A DNA stretch of 64,000 nucleotides, from positions 124,001-188,000 of the forward strand of contig NZ_CANLGX010000003.1 in assembly GCF_947490415.1 (NCBI RefSeq), in the 5' to 3' direction. Position numbers and translations under genes: made by a program. The notes under the pieces were generated by a model that saw only the letters and a list, made by a program, of their open reading frames with translations, was not told the origin of the DNA and ran no database searches. Source of the DNA: an uncultured Eudoraea sp. (GTDB lineage Bacteria > Bacteroidota > Bacteroidia > Flavobacteriales > Flavobacteriaceae). How positions within the stretch are numbered: the stretch's first letter is position 1; each line of letters starts with the position of its first letter. Positions 1 to 8,841 of the stretch are shown here, piece after piece.

Positions 1-385
1 GGACAAGACACGAGCGTGACGCTTGCGCTAGTTAGGGGGATAACGAAATACGAAATATGAAATGCGAAGTAAGAGGTGGAAAATACGAAGTAGCTTTGAC
101 CCTGTACCTCTAACCTTCTAAATCAAATTTAATTCCCATGCCATATTGGGAGCCTGGGCAGGCAAGGATGGTTGGGACAAGACACGAGCGTGACGCTTGC
201 GCTAGTTAGGGGAATAACGAAATACGAAATATGAAATGCGCAGTAAGAGGTGGAAAATACGAAGTAGCTTTGACTTTGTACCTCTAACCTTCTACTTCAA
301 ATTTAATTCCCATGCCATATTGGGAGCCTGGACAGGCAAGGATGGTTGGGACAAGAAACGAGCATGATGCTCGCACCAGCATTCG
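1..385. repeat. 174-bp tandem repeat, two full units and a partial third
   Basis: Units run 1-174 and 175-348 and are almost identical; a third begins at 349 and diverges by about 385. Each unit starts with GGACAAGACACGAGCGTGAC, which holds the small inverted repeat ACGAGCGTGACGCT, and ends with GCAAGGATGGTTGG. The third unit has the symmetric version ACGAGCATGATGCTCG. The GAGCGTGACGCTC core recurs near 45530, and GCAAGGATGGTTGG recurs at 2580 in a DUF6090-type leader. No gene is visible in this 405-bp stretch. Confidence 0.9.
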
Positions 386-405
386 GCGGTTGTTGGGATA
401 GGATT

Positions 406-1152
406 TTAATCTTCTGCTAATTCCAAATAACTATCAATATGTGCTATTAAGGCTTTTGTTCGAAGCAAAGATTCGCTTTTTTTCAGAGCAGCTAATTTTC
501 GGAAATGCCTCCTATTCGTGATCATATTTGTATATCTCTTATCATTTAATAGTGCTTCATAATCAACGGGTTTGGTAGTATTTCCCTCCCATCGAAAATG
601 GGTATGAAGAATAGGTAGTACGGAAGATGGCCAAAATAGATCTTCAAGTCTTACCGTTTCACTAATCAAGTTGGAGTATGATACATCAAACAGGTCAATA
701 ATATCTTTTCGCAGGGAATCTGAATCAATTATTTCAAATCCTTTCGATTTAATAGCTTCAAAAGCTGAAGAGGAAAGTACAATATCGTGTGATAAAAATG
801 CTTGTCGAAAATGAGTGTCCAGTGAATCATGATAAGCTCGCCTATGATCGATATGGTCAACAATTAAATTGATTTCAGCTATGGAATTGTGCTCTTTTTG
901 GATTTCATTTTTAAGGCGCACCAGGTTGGTGTTTAGGTTTTCTTTTAATTCAATTAAGAGTTTATTTTCGACAACTCTATCCTTTTTAAACTCGTTCCAA
1001 TTGTTGATCTGCAGGGCAAAAAGGATCCCGATGACCACCAATACAATTTCGCCAATAGCATAAAGCAGATATTTGCTGAATTTGCCTACACGTCCGTTAG
1101 ACTGGTTTTCAGTCAGTAATTTTTGACGAATCTTACTAAAGAATTTAATCAT
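406..1152 (-). CDS. DUF6090 family membrane protein (copy 1)
   Basis: A 248-residue protein with a short basic N-terminus (MIKFFSKIRQ), one membrane segment at about residues 30-50 (IGEIVLVVIGILFALQINNW) and a helical, charged domain. It carries the family middle motif (FEAIKSKGFEIIDSDSLRK) and a YEALL motif near the end. An upstream in-frame ATG at 1227 exists, but that stretch translates the conserved non-coding leader of the family, so I start at 1152. The family is common in Flavobacteriia and I know of no assigned function. A single-pass anchored protein with its C-terminal domain outside the cytoplasm is inferred. It lies downstream of the MFS gene but has its own leader. Confidence 0.85.
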   Translation of the reverse strand: MIKFFSKIRQKLLTENQSNGRVGKFSKYLLYAIGEIVLVVIGILFALQINNWNEFKKDRVVENKLLIELKENLNTNLVRLKNEIQKEHNSIAEINLIVDHIDHRRAYHDSLDTHFRQAFLSHDIVLSSSAFEAIKSKGFEIIDSDSLRKDIIDLFDVSYSNLISETVRLEDLFWPSSVLPILHTHFRWEGNTTKPVDYEALLNDKRYTNMITNRRHFRKLAALKKSESLLRTKALIAHIDSYLELAED

Positions 1153-1172
1153 GTGCAGTAGTTGTTTGTGGT

Positions 1173-1195
1173 TGTTTAACCAAGGTACTGAATTA
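1173..1195 (-). promoter_or_regulatory. DUF6090 leader motif (copy 1)
   Basis: Read on the minus strand this is TTCAGTACCTTGGTTAAAC followed by AACC, about 20 bp before the ATG. The motif TTCAGTAMCTTGKTnAnGTAACC recurs at the same distance before most DUF6090 genes in the window. Here the inverted repeat is partly lost. Confidence 0.55.
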
Positions 1196-1290
1196 TTTAT
1201 GGAAGTATTCGATTGATTTAATTCCATACCTTACACTGTGGCCTCAGGGGATTTAGCTTCGGTTCGCTTTGTCATCCATCAATGCTGTTT

Positions 1291-2544
1291 CTACTTTCCA
1301 TACCATCGGAAATAATACCAGGCGGCGATACCACCTATAAAGGAAAATAGAGCCAACATCCAAAATACATGCTGATGACCAACTTCACCTGGCGAATTCT
1401 CTAAGAGAAATCCCATGGCGGGTCCTGCGAATATATCCGGCGTATAGCCTATGAGCGAAATAAGCCCAACAGCGGTCCCTGTAAGTACCAAAGGAATCTG
1501 ACCCCTCTCCATCACTGCGAAGTACAGAGAACGTGCGGCGTACACTCCGGTCGCCACGACCAAAATAGATACAAAAAACAATATTGTGGACGAATCTGAG
1601 ATAATACCAGTAGCGAACAATAATGCCCCGAGGAATGAAACTACAAAACTAACGACCAACCAGTAGGTAGTTTCTGTGCGGTCTGCCAATACCCCAATGA
1701 GCACCCCAATGACTGGGCGAATAAATAACAAAAAAGTGCCTACCTGGGCCGATTGCACCTGGTCATACAGCATTACGTCCCGGGCATAGAGTGAAAACAC
1801 ATCTGTGATTTTGTAACCTACATAGGCACATAAAATAATGATCATTAGTAACCACACGGAAGGTAAACGCAGCACCTCTTTTATTTGCGATATCGTTATT
1901 TTTTCCAGGATGATCTCTTTTTCTGCTTTGGGGTCCATTTTCAAAAAGAACCAAACCAAAAGGCCTACGATAACAACGATACCTGAGGATACCAGTATCA
2001 CGTACCTGAAGGCTGCTCTGCTTTCAGAAAGGGTCGCTTCTGCAACTTCAGCATTAATAAAGAGTGAAAAAATAAGTACGCCCATAGCTCCGAACAGAGC
2101 CCCCACTAGGCCACGTCCGCCGTCCAAAAATCCAAACGCCTTGCCCTGGGAAGAAGACCCGCCCCAGACCCTGGCAGCCTTGATCATAGGAGCCCAGAAT
2201 AAGAAAATAGTTGTAAAACCCCAATAACCATAAAGTATTTTTAATACTGTATAACCGGGAAAAGTTGCATAGACCAAACCTCCTGAGGCTGTCATCCATA
2301 GAGCCAGTGCAATCAATTTTCTTGGTGGAAATTTATCCGCCAGAGGACCTCCAAAGAGATAGGATAGCAAGGCTATTATACCATATACAGAGAAACATAT
2401 TCCCAACTGTACATTATCCAGGTTGAACGCCTCAAGCACTGTAGGCCTAAAGACTCGAGCAAGAACAAATGGAATGATAAATACAGACTCTCCGGCCAAA
2501 ATGAGTAGAAACAGGAAGTGCCAGGGTGCTTTTTTTTGAATCAT
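1291..2544 (-). CDS. MFS transporter
   Basis: A 417-residue polytopic protein with about 12 membrane segments and a major-facilitator motif A after TM2 (GGPLADKFPPRK). Charged loops occur at about residues 68-75 and in the central linker near 205-220 (KMDPKAEKE). It probably acts as an inner-membrane secondary transporter for a small organic solute; the substrate cannot be read from sequence. Length is normal for the family. The start ATG lies 7 bases downstream of a decayed DUF6090 5' end, so transcription may come from the old DUF6090 leader. Confidence 0.85.
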   Translation of the reverse strand: MIQKKAPWHFLFLLILAGESVFIIPFVLARVFRPTVLEAFNLDNVQLGICFSVYGIIALLSYLFGGPLADKFPPRKLIALALWMTASGGLVYATFPGYTVLKILYGYWGFTTIFLFWAPMIKAARVWGGSSSQGKAFGFLDGGRGLVGALFGAMGVLIFSLFINAEVAEATLSESRAAFRYVILVSSGIVVIVGLLVWFFLKMDPKAEKEIILEKITISQIKEVLRLPSVWLLMIIILCAYVGYKITDVFSLYARDVMLYDQVQSAQVGTFLLFIRPVIGVLIGVLADRTETTYWLVVSFVVSFLGALLFATGIISDSSTILFFVSILVVATGVYAARSLYFAVMERGQIPLVLTGTAVGLISLIGYTPDIFAGPAMGFLLENSPGEVGHQHVFWMLALFSFIGGIAAWYYFRWYGK

Positions 2545-2550
2545 GGATTT

Positions 2551-2618
2551 TGGCGGATTTTAGGGAAGAAGTTGATCATTGCAAGGATGGTTGGCGGTTA
2601 GCTCACCAAGTTACTGAA
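2551..2618 (-). pseudogene. DUF6090 leader plus first codons, truncated
   Basis: On the minus strand an ATG at 2579 opens MINFFPKIRQ and then runs out of frame just before the MFS start. Directly upstream is AGTAACTTGGTGAGCTAACC (2597-2616), the family leader motif. This is the severed 5' end of a DUF6090 gene; the rest has been replaced by the MFS gene. Confidence 0.7.
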
Positions 2619-2702
2619 TTATCTATAGAAGCATCAAGCACCAAATCTCAAATCTCAAATTCTAAATAATTATGTCCAATAACCGGGCCATTAGAATTTG
2701 GT

Positions 2703-2748
2703 CCCGATAGCTCCTTCTCCATAGTATTACGAAGGAGAAACTATCGGG
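2703..2748. repeat. Intergenic hairpin repeat, copy 1
   Basis: A near-perfect inverted repeat: CCCGATAGCTCCTTCTCC, a 10-nt loop (ATAGTATTAC), then the complementary arm ending CTATCGGG. A related copy is at 17286-17322. The T-run expected of a terminator is absent, so this looks like a dispersed extragenic palindrome. The rest of the 370-bp gap (2749-2914) is AT-rich and would hold the promoter of the next gene. Confidence 0.8.
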
Positions 2749-2914
2749 ATGTAATTTATAATTTATGGGAAAGAGGATCGTTTGGCTAGATTAATTAAGA
2801 ACTCCACAATATAAAAAACAATGAAATACATAATAATAACGCCTTTAATGGGTTAATAAGTTAAATAATCCTATATTCATCCTGTCACACTTTATACCAT
2901 ACAATAATTTACCT

Positions 2915-4213
2915 ATGCATAGATTTAAAATCCTGGTAGGCACTGCGATTTTAATTATTACGCTTTATGCCCTAACCATAAGCGCCAATAATCCTGTATC
3001 TTCTTCAGAGTCAAAAAATACAACTGACAAGCTAAAAACAACTTTAGCCGATCAAAGAGCGGCACAACTATATAAATCGCAACAACAAGAATTGAAAGTT
3101 GCTGTGCAGGCATATTTTGATAAGGCCATTGCATCCGGTGACATAGTAGGAGCGGGGGTGAGCATCGTAAGAGGAGATTCGATTGTAATTTCAGATGGCT
3201 TTGGTAAAAGAAATATTAACGTAAATGAAGGCGTTGACGGCCAAACGATATTTAGACTCGGGTCCCTTTCAAAAGGATTTGCCGGAGTATTGGCTGCCGA
3301 TTTAAAGGATGAAGGCAAATTGGATTGGGAAGATAAGGTTAGCGATTATATTCCGGAATTTCAGTTGGGCGACAAAAGTAATACCGCTAAAATTACGCTG
3401 GCCAATATTTTATCACACACTTCGGGCGCGCCTTACCATAGTTATACCAATCTTGTAGAAGCCGGATTGTCATTGACAGATATTGCAAAACGCTTCAAAG
3501 ACGTAACCCCAATCAGTAACCCGGGTTTAATGTATAGCTATCAGAATGCCCTTTTTGCCCTCTCCGGAGAGATGATGTACAAGGCTACCGGCCAGGACAT
3601 TAGCACATCTTTAGAGAATAGATTTTTTAAGCCACTGGAAATGTGCTCTACCACCATGGATTATGAAACCCTGGCACATGAAAAAAATGTTGCAATGCCG
3701 CATTCAAAAAGGCGAAACGGATGGAGACCAAAAAAACTTAATGACCATTATTACAATGCCATAGCGGCTGGAGGTATCAATGCCAGTGCCCTTGATATGG
3801 GCAAATGGATTCGATTTTTGCTGGGACATAACCCGGAGATCATGAGCAAGTCGGCCTTAGAAGAAGCTTTTAACCCCTTTATTGAAATTAAAGGGCATAG
3901 TAAATATTACCAGCGCTGGCCGGGACACTTATCATCCTATTACGGCTTTGGATGGAGGATCCATAAATTTGCTGAGCAGGATACTTATCAGGAAAAAACC
4001 ATTTGGCACCATGGTGGAAGCGTAAATGGTTACAGAAATGAAATTGCGGTTTACCCTGAAGCTGATCTAGGGATTTGCGTGCTTTTAAACAATAATTCCC
4101 GGCTCGCAAAAACAGTAATGCCCGATTTGTACAGGATTGTTCAGGCAATATATGACCAAACTACTGCCAAACTCGCGGTGAACAACAGCCCAAGCAACAT
4201 TACGCACCTATGA
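2915..4213 (+). CDS. Serine beta-lactamase-like hydrolase (class C/PBP fold)
   Basis: A 432-residue exported protein: N-terminal signal or anchor segment at about residues 5-24, then a beta-lactamase/DD-peptidase-fold domain. Catalytic motifs are all visible: SLSK at 117-120 (nucleophile Ser117, Lys120), YQN at 209-211 and HGG at 366-368 in place of the KTG box. That set is typical of the broad class C/AmpC-like esterase and peptidase family (Pfam Beta-lactamase), whose members cleave D-peptides or esters. Resistance to beta-lactams is not implied. The gene is isolated, with AT-rich DNA upstream and a DUF6090 relic downstream on the other strand. Confidence 0.85.
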   Translation: MHRFKILVGTAILIITLYALTISANNPVSSSESKNTTDKLKTTLADQRAAQLYKSQQQELKVAVQAYFDKAIASGDIVGAGVSIVRGDSIVISDGFGKRNINVNEGVDGQTIFRLGSLSKGFAGVLAADLKDEGKLDWEDKVSDYIPEFQLGDKSNTAKITLANILSHTSGAPYHSYTNLVEAGLSLTDIAKRFKDVTPISNPGLMYSYQNALFALSGEMMYKATGQDISTSLENRFFKPLEMCSTTMDYETLAHEKNVAMPHSKRRNGWRPKKLNDHYYNAIAAGGINASALDMGKWIRFLLGHNPEIMSKSALEEAFNPFIEIKGHSKYYQRWPGHLSSYYGFGWRIHKFAEQDTYQEKTIWHHGGSVNGYRNEIAVYPEADLGICVLLNNNSRLAKTVMPDLYRIVQAIYDQTTAKLAVNNSPSNITHL

Positions 4214-4302
4214 GCAGTGCATTGAGTTCAAATTTTTATACCCTTAATCCCCAAAATTAGAAGCATTACTAAAAACATTTAATGGGCTGTTGGCAGTTCT
4301 AA

Positions 4303-4415
4303 TCACTTCTTTCTCCCAGTAACCACCAGTATTATTTCTCCAATAGCATAGGGTATTTAAAAGTCTTATTATCGTCAGGAATTTTTCTGCCGATTTTTCT
4401 GAAGAAGTTAATCAA
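4303..4415 (-). pseudogene. DUF6090 5' fragment, frameshifted
   Basis: From 4415 the minus strand reads LINFFRKIGRKIPDDNKTFK. One frame later it continues YAIGEIILVVTG, the family membrane segment, and then stops. The expected ATG is TTG here. Its first bases overlap the stop codon of the intact DUF6090 copy upstream, so two copies once lay in tandem and one has decayed by frameshift and truncation. Confidence 0.8.
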
Positions 4416-5164
4416 TGTTTGAGTTCATTTAGTTCATTTTTGATCATTGAAATCACTCTTTGTGTCTCCTTTAGGTTGTTATATAGCAATACAGCGATCA
4501 CATTTCTTTGCACCGTTACCGATTTAATCATGGGCAAGTATATTGGGTCTTGTAATAATGCAGTGTAATTGTTTGGATAAATGGGGACATTAAAAGGTTT
4601 ATTTGGATTAAATTTATCATGCTCGTAACTAAATAACCTGTCAATATGAGCTTGTCTATCTGGTTGGAAAGATTCAAAATATTCCATTTCTTCCAGCAAA
4701 GTCTTATGAGTTAATTCAAAGAGCTCAATAATATTTTTTCTAAGTGTATCAGAAGTAATTATATTGTAGCCAACATTTTTCAAACCTTCATAACCGGCAT
4801 AAGACAATGAAAGATTTGTTCCAGGTTTTCGGGCATCCTGAAAATGTTTATTCATAGTATCTGAGTAGGCGGTCCCTTTCTCCAGAGAATTGATAACGAT
4901 ATCGCTTGATTTGTTCCAGTTTGATCTGTTTATAGAATCTGAAATCATTCTATCGTAATTATGCTCTAAGGATGTCAAAAGCTCTATTAATACTTTTCGT
5001 TCCTGTTTTCGTTCCTTTTTAAACTCATTCCAATTGTTGATCTGCAGTGCAATAAGAATACCAATGACGACTAATACAATTTCTCCCAAAGCATACTTTA
5101 AATACTTTCCGGTTTCATTTTTGTCCATAAGGTTGTATCTGATTCGTTTAAGAAACTTTATCAT
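4412..5164 (-). CDS. DUF6090 family membrane protein (copy 2)
   Basis: A 250-residue member with the N-terminus MIKFLKRIRYNLMDKN, a membrane segment at about 24-45 (ALGEIVLVVIGILIALQIN), the middle motif YEGLKNVGYNIITSDTLRK and the YTALL motif near the C-terminus. An in-frame ATG at 5209 adds 15 residues without family similarity, so the start at 5164 is preferred. Unlike most copies, it lacks the CTTGGT leader motif upstream. The 200 bp before the next gene (5165-5364) holds only weak DUF6090-like remnants. Function unknown. Confidence 0.85.
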   Translation of the reverse strand: MIKFLKRIRYNLMDKNETGKYLKYALGEIVLVVIGILIALQINNWNEFKKERKQERKVLIELLTSLEHNYDRMISDSINRSNWNKSSDIVINSLEKGTAYSDTMNKHFQDARKPGTNLSLSYAGYEGLKNVGYNIITSDTLRKNIIELFELTHKTLLEEMEYFESFQPDRQAHIDRLFSYEHDKFNPNKPFNVPIYPNNYTALLQDPIYLPMIKSVTVQRNVIAVLLYNNLKETQRVISMIKNELNELKH

Positions 5165-5364
5165 ACTTTTTACTTTTAACGCCAGCGCTGCAGGCTGATA
5201 TCCAAACACTATATCTGGCCCATAGCTTTCGATATAACCTGCTAAAAAAGTCTGCTTTGCCTCGCCTCATCTGGCTCATCACTCAAAAGCCTAATTGTTG
5301 ACTTTTTCATTCTGCCTTCCTGACGCTTTTTCCTGAAAGATATTCATCATTTAACCTAATTGAT

Positions 5365-7092
5365 TTATTCAGCTTTAGAATACACCACTTTTCCATCAAA
5401 AATGGTCATGGTTATTTCCGTATTTAAGAAATCCTCTTCCGCTACCGTCATTAAATCCTGGTTATAAATCGTAAAATCGGCTAATTTACCTACTGTAATA
5501 GAACCTTTATTGTCTTCCTCAAAAGCGCCATAAGCCGCATCCAGAGTATAGGATCTAAGGGCCTGCTCTCTGGTCATTTTTTGCTCCGGTTCATAACCGC
5601 CTTCCGGCGTGCCATTTAAGGTTTTTCTACTAACACTGGCATACAAACTGGCTATTGGATTCAAAGGTTCTACTGGCACATCGGTACCATTTACAATCGG
5701 GATGCCACTTTTTAATAAGGCCTGCCACATATAAGCTCCTTCTTTGATTCGTTGCTCGCCCAAGCGGTCTATGGCCCATGGTCTGTCAGAAGACAGGTGT
5801 ACTGCCTGCATGGCAGGTATCACACCTAACTGGGCAAAGCGCGGTATATCATCCGGATGTATATGCTGTGCATGCTCGATTCTAAATCTGTGATCGGTTG
5901 CCAGGTCAGGTAATTCATCAAAAGCAACTTCATAGCGGTCTAGTATTTCTCTATTGGCCCTGTCGCCTATGGCATGTGAGCAAACCTGAAAACCACCTTG
6001 TAATCCGTTCAATGCGGTTTCTTTCACAAAGTCCATAGGCAAGGTTTCGAGACCATAATGCCCGGGCCTGTCTGTATAGGGTTCTAAAAGCCACGCTCCT
6101 CGAGAGCCCAGAGCTCCATCACAATTCAATTTTACCGAGCGAATAGTTAGCAAATGGGCAGAATCTATTAAGGGACCTTTTTCATACCATTCATTAAGTA
6201 ATTCTTTGTCCCAACCTGTGAGCATCACATAAAGACGGGCTTTCATTTTACCCTCGGTTTTCATTTTTTCATATAAAGCAATAGTCTCTCTTCCAATACC
6301 CGCATCGTGAAAACCGGTAATACCGTTTCTGTGACAAGCGGCTATGGCCAATTCAAAAGCTTTGGCATCTTTCTCAGGGGTACTTTCGGGAATATGTTTG
6401 GTTATCAAACCCTGGGCACGCTCATTGAAAATACCTGTTGGTCTTCCCAGCTGATCGCGCATTACTTCACCACCCTCTACCTCAAATTTGTTGATACCGT
6501 CTTTGGGTAAAACTTGCAGACCCGCAATATCCATCGCAGCGGCATTAGCAAAACCGGCATGGCCACTGGCATGGCCCAGGTACACTGGATTATCTGGAGA
6601 AACCTCACTGAGTCTGTAATGTGTTTGAAAGCCATTTACGGTATCAGAAGGCATTTTGGTCCATTTACTTTGATGCCATCCTCTCCCTGTAATCCATTCC
6701 CCCGGTTCGGCCTTTTCAACAGCAGCGGCTACGGCATCAATTATTTCCTGATAGCTCGTAGTATTCATGAGATCCAGATTCAATTCATTATATCCTAATC
6801 CCATAAAATGACCGTGACCTTCTATTAACCCGGGAGTCATGGTTTTGCCTTTTAAATCAATTAACTGTGTTTGCTCGTCTTTGTATTTTTCGGCATCTGC
6901 AAGGCTTCCTGCAAAAAGAATCTTATTGTCTTTTGTAGCTACGGCCTCTACGGTTGATTGAATGGTATCGACAGTATAAATAGGGCCACCATAAATGAGT
7001 ATGGTAGCAGCTTCTTTTTTTGGACCAGAACAGGAAGTAATAAGAAGTGCGAGTAGTGTTACACTACAGTAAATAGCATTTTGTAATCTCAT
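5365..7092 (-). CDS. Amidohydrolase lipoprotein (YtcJ-like, amidohydrolase_3)
   Basis: A 575-residue lipoprotein: signal peptide with lipobox LITSC (Cys21), so it is probably anchored in the periplasm or outer membrane. The metal-dependent hydrolase fold shows the HxH motif GHGHF (His93, His95) after strand 1, plus SHAIGD, RIEHAQHI and NGTDVPVEPLNP with the likely remaining metal ligands. The family cleaves amide or ester bonds in varied small molecules; substrate unknown. Length is usual for YtcJ-like members. Nearest neighbours are a decarboxylase and a peptidase on the same strand, each about 110-190 bp apart, so separate promoters are likely. Confidence 0.88.
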   Translation of the reverse strand: MRLQNAIYCSVTLLALLITSCSGPKKEAATILIYGGPIYTVDTIQSTVEAVATKDNKILFAGSLADAEKYKDEQTQLIDLKGKTMTPGLIEGHGHFMGLGYNELNLDLMNTTSYQEIIDAVAAAVEKAEPGEWITGRGWHQSKWTKMPSDTVNGFQTHYRLSEVSPDNPVYLGHASGHAGFANAAAMDIAGLQVLPKDGINKFEVEGGEVMRDQLGRPTGIFNERAQGLITKHIPESTPEKDAKAFELAIAACHRNGITGFHDAGIGRETIALYEKMKTEGKMKARLYVMLTGWDKELLNEWYEKGPLIDSAHLLTIRSVKLNCDGALGSRGAWLLEPYTDRPGHYGLETLPMDFVKETALNGLQGGFQVCSHAIGDRANREILDRYEVAFDELPDLATDHRFRIEHAQHIHPDDIPRFAQLGVIPAMQAVHLSSDRPWAIDRLGEQRIKEGAYMWQALLKSGIPIVNGTDVPVEPLNPIASLYASVSRKTLNGTPEGGYEPEQKMTREQALRSYTLDAAYGAFEEDNKGSITVGKLADFTIYNQDLMTVAEEDFLNTEITMTIFDGKVVYSKAE

Positions 7093-7200
7093 AATTATTG
7101 GTTTTTTAGGAAAACTAAATTTACTGCTTTCTAACTTAAAATAAGGGTTGCAGCAAGTACTTAAAAGGCGTAAATGGGTAATTACTTTAAAATGAACGAA

Positions 7201-8655
7201 CTAAGGGAGTAGCTCCTTCCCAATAATCAATACACTTTTTACCAATTCATCAAAGTCTTCATTGGTGACACGATGGCTGGAAATAGCACAGCGGATGCAA
7301 TACATACCACTAATTGTGGTGTAGCCGGGAAGGGCAATGGCACGTTCTTCAATTTGTAATTTAATTTCTTTATTCAGTGCATTTAATTCAACAAGCGATA
7401 GCGCACCGGGATTGTATCTAAAACAAACAATGTCCATGCCAATGGGGGCTATGAGTTCTAAATCCTGGTGTTGGTTTACAAGGGCTCCCAGATAATGGGC
7501 CTGATCCACATTTCTGGATATCATTCTTCCAAAACGCTCGCTCCCATGCTCTTTTAATGACATCCATACTTTTAGTGCCCTAAAACGTCTTGAGAGTTGC
7601 AAGCCATATTCGCTAAACCAATTTTCGCCGGAGGCCAGGCCCCTAGTATTTTTCTCTAAATATTCCGGAATTAAAGAAAAGGTATCTTTATGTCCTTCAC
7701 TATCTTTTATTATAACACAACCAACCTCAAAAGGCATATGTAACCACTTGTGCAAATCCAAAGCCACAGAATCTGCACGCTCAATACCTTTTAATTGCGG
7801 TTTAATTATCGGGGACAGCATTGCTATGGCACCAATTGCACCATCTACATGAAACCATAGGTTTTCTTCCCGGCAGATATCGGCGATCGCTTCTAAATCG
7901 TCAATGGCGCCAGTGTTAACAGTACCCGAAGAGCCAACAACACAAATAGGTTGTAATCCGGCCTCCTTGTCGAGTTGTATTTGTTTTTTTAGTGCATCAA
8001 TATTTATGGTGTAATCGTCATTCACCTTTATTTTTTTAAGGCCTTTGGTTCCTAAGCCTAATAGCTCAACAGCTTTTGTATTGCAACTGTGGATTTCGGT
8101 AGAACCATAAAAAACCAGGTTGTTTTCTTTGAGGCCTTCAGCTCTGATATTATAACCTGCCTTTACATTTCTGGCTACCGCCAATGCCGCATAGTTGGCC
8201 ATAGACCCACCACTTACCAAAAGTCCGCTGGCGGTTTTTGGAAACTCAACAATTTCTTTTATCCAGTCAACAACTTGTTCTTCAACTTTATGCGCCGCGT
8301 GGTTACCACCTCCTAAATTTGGGTTAAGTATAGACGCCCAGAAATCGCCCATAACGCCAGAAATAGTACCGCTGCCCATATACCAGGCCCAAAAGCGTGG
8401 GTGCAGGTTCCCCATTGGGTAAGGCAAGACATTTTTTTGAAGTTCTTTATAAACGTCTTCTGCATCACTTGGTTGTTTGGGCAAGCCCGATTTAAAAGTA
8501 TCTAAAACACTCTCCGGCATTTCCTGCCAAATTTTTCGATCTCTTACATTTTTAGTGTAATTAAAAGCATCATCAACCATCTGGTGCATTAAAGCTTTAG
8601 ACTTTTCCCAGTCTTTGGGATCCAGGGTTTCAAAATTATCAAAGAGTTCTTCCAT
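7201..8655 (-). CDS. Group II pyridoxal-phosphate decarboxylase
   Basis: A 484-residue cytosolic protein of the aromatic-L-amino-acid/glutamate decarboxylase family. Visible PLP features are the Schiff-base lysine in LDLHKWLHMPFE (Lys303), the phosphate-binding SGGSMAN loop at 148-154, the cofactor-stacking His189 in STEIHS and Asp271 in HVDGAIG. It should decarboxylate an amino acid to an amine and CO2; aromatic versus other substrates cannot be separated by eye. Full length for the family. A degraded DUF6090 5' end lies immediately upstream. Confidence 0.88.
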   Translation of the reverse strand: MEELFDNFETLDPKDWEKSKALMHQMVDDAFNYTKNVRDRKIWQEMPESVLDTFKSGLPKQPSDAEDVYKELQKNVLPYPMGNLHPRFWAWYMGSGTISGVMGDFWASILNPNLGGGNHAAHKVEEQVVDWIKEIVEFPKTASGLLVSGGSMANYAALAVARNVKAGYNIRAEGLKENNLVFYGSTEIHSCNTKAVELLGLGTKGLKKIKVNDDYTINIDALKKQIQLDKEAGLQPICVVGSSGTVNTGAIDDLEAIADICREENLWFHVDGAIGAIAMLSPIIKPQLKGIERADSVALDLHKWLHMPFEVGCVIIKDSEGHKDTFSLIPEYLEKNTRGLASGENWFSEYGLQLSRRFRALKVWMSLKEHGSERFGRMISRNVDQAHYLGALVNQHQDLELIAPIGMDIVCFRYNPGALSLVELNALNKEIKLQIEERAIALPGYTTISGMYCIRCAISSHRVTNEDFDELVKSVLIIGKELLP

Positions 8656-8679
8656 AAAATAAGCTAATACTATTTTTTA

Positions 8680-8784
8680 CTGTATTTACCTGCCCGTCCG
8701 GTTTTTTTCGCTTATGCTATGCGAAAGCAATAATCGGGTTTTAAGTCAGGAGCGTCTTTCTATTTTTCTAAAGAATATAATCAT
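8680..8784 (-). pseudogene. DUF6090 5' fragment, stop-interrupted
   Basis: On the minus strand ATG at 8784 gives MIIFFRKIERRS and then a stop. Further on, GRQVNT matches the nucleotides of the GRAGKFSKY segment seen in intact copies. About 100 bp of the 5' end survives. The leader motif upstream is only faintly recognisable (GGTAAACGGATAAC). Confidence 0.65.
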
Positions 8785-8841
8785 GTTAAGCAGTAGTTAT
8801 CCGTTTACCAGAATCTATAAAGTTCCAAAACCTGATTTATT

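Noticed and set aside
2703-2748. Hairpin considered as a terminator
   Set aside because: No T-run on either strand, and a second copy occurs in another gap; treated as a dispersed repeat.
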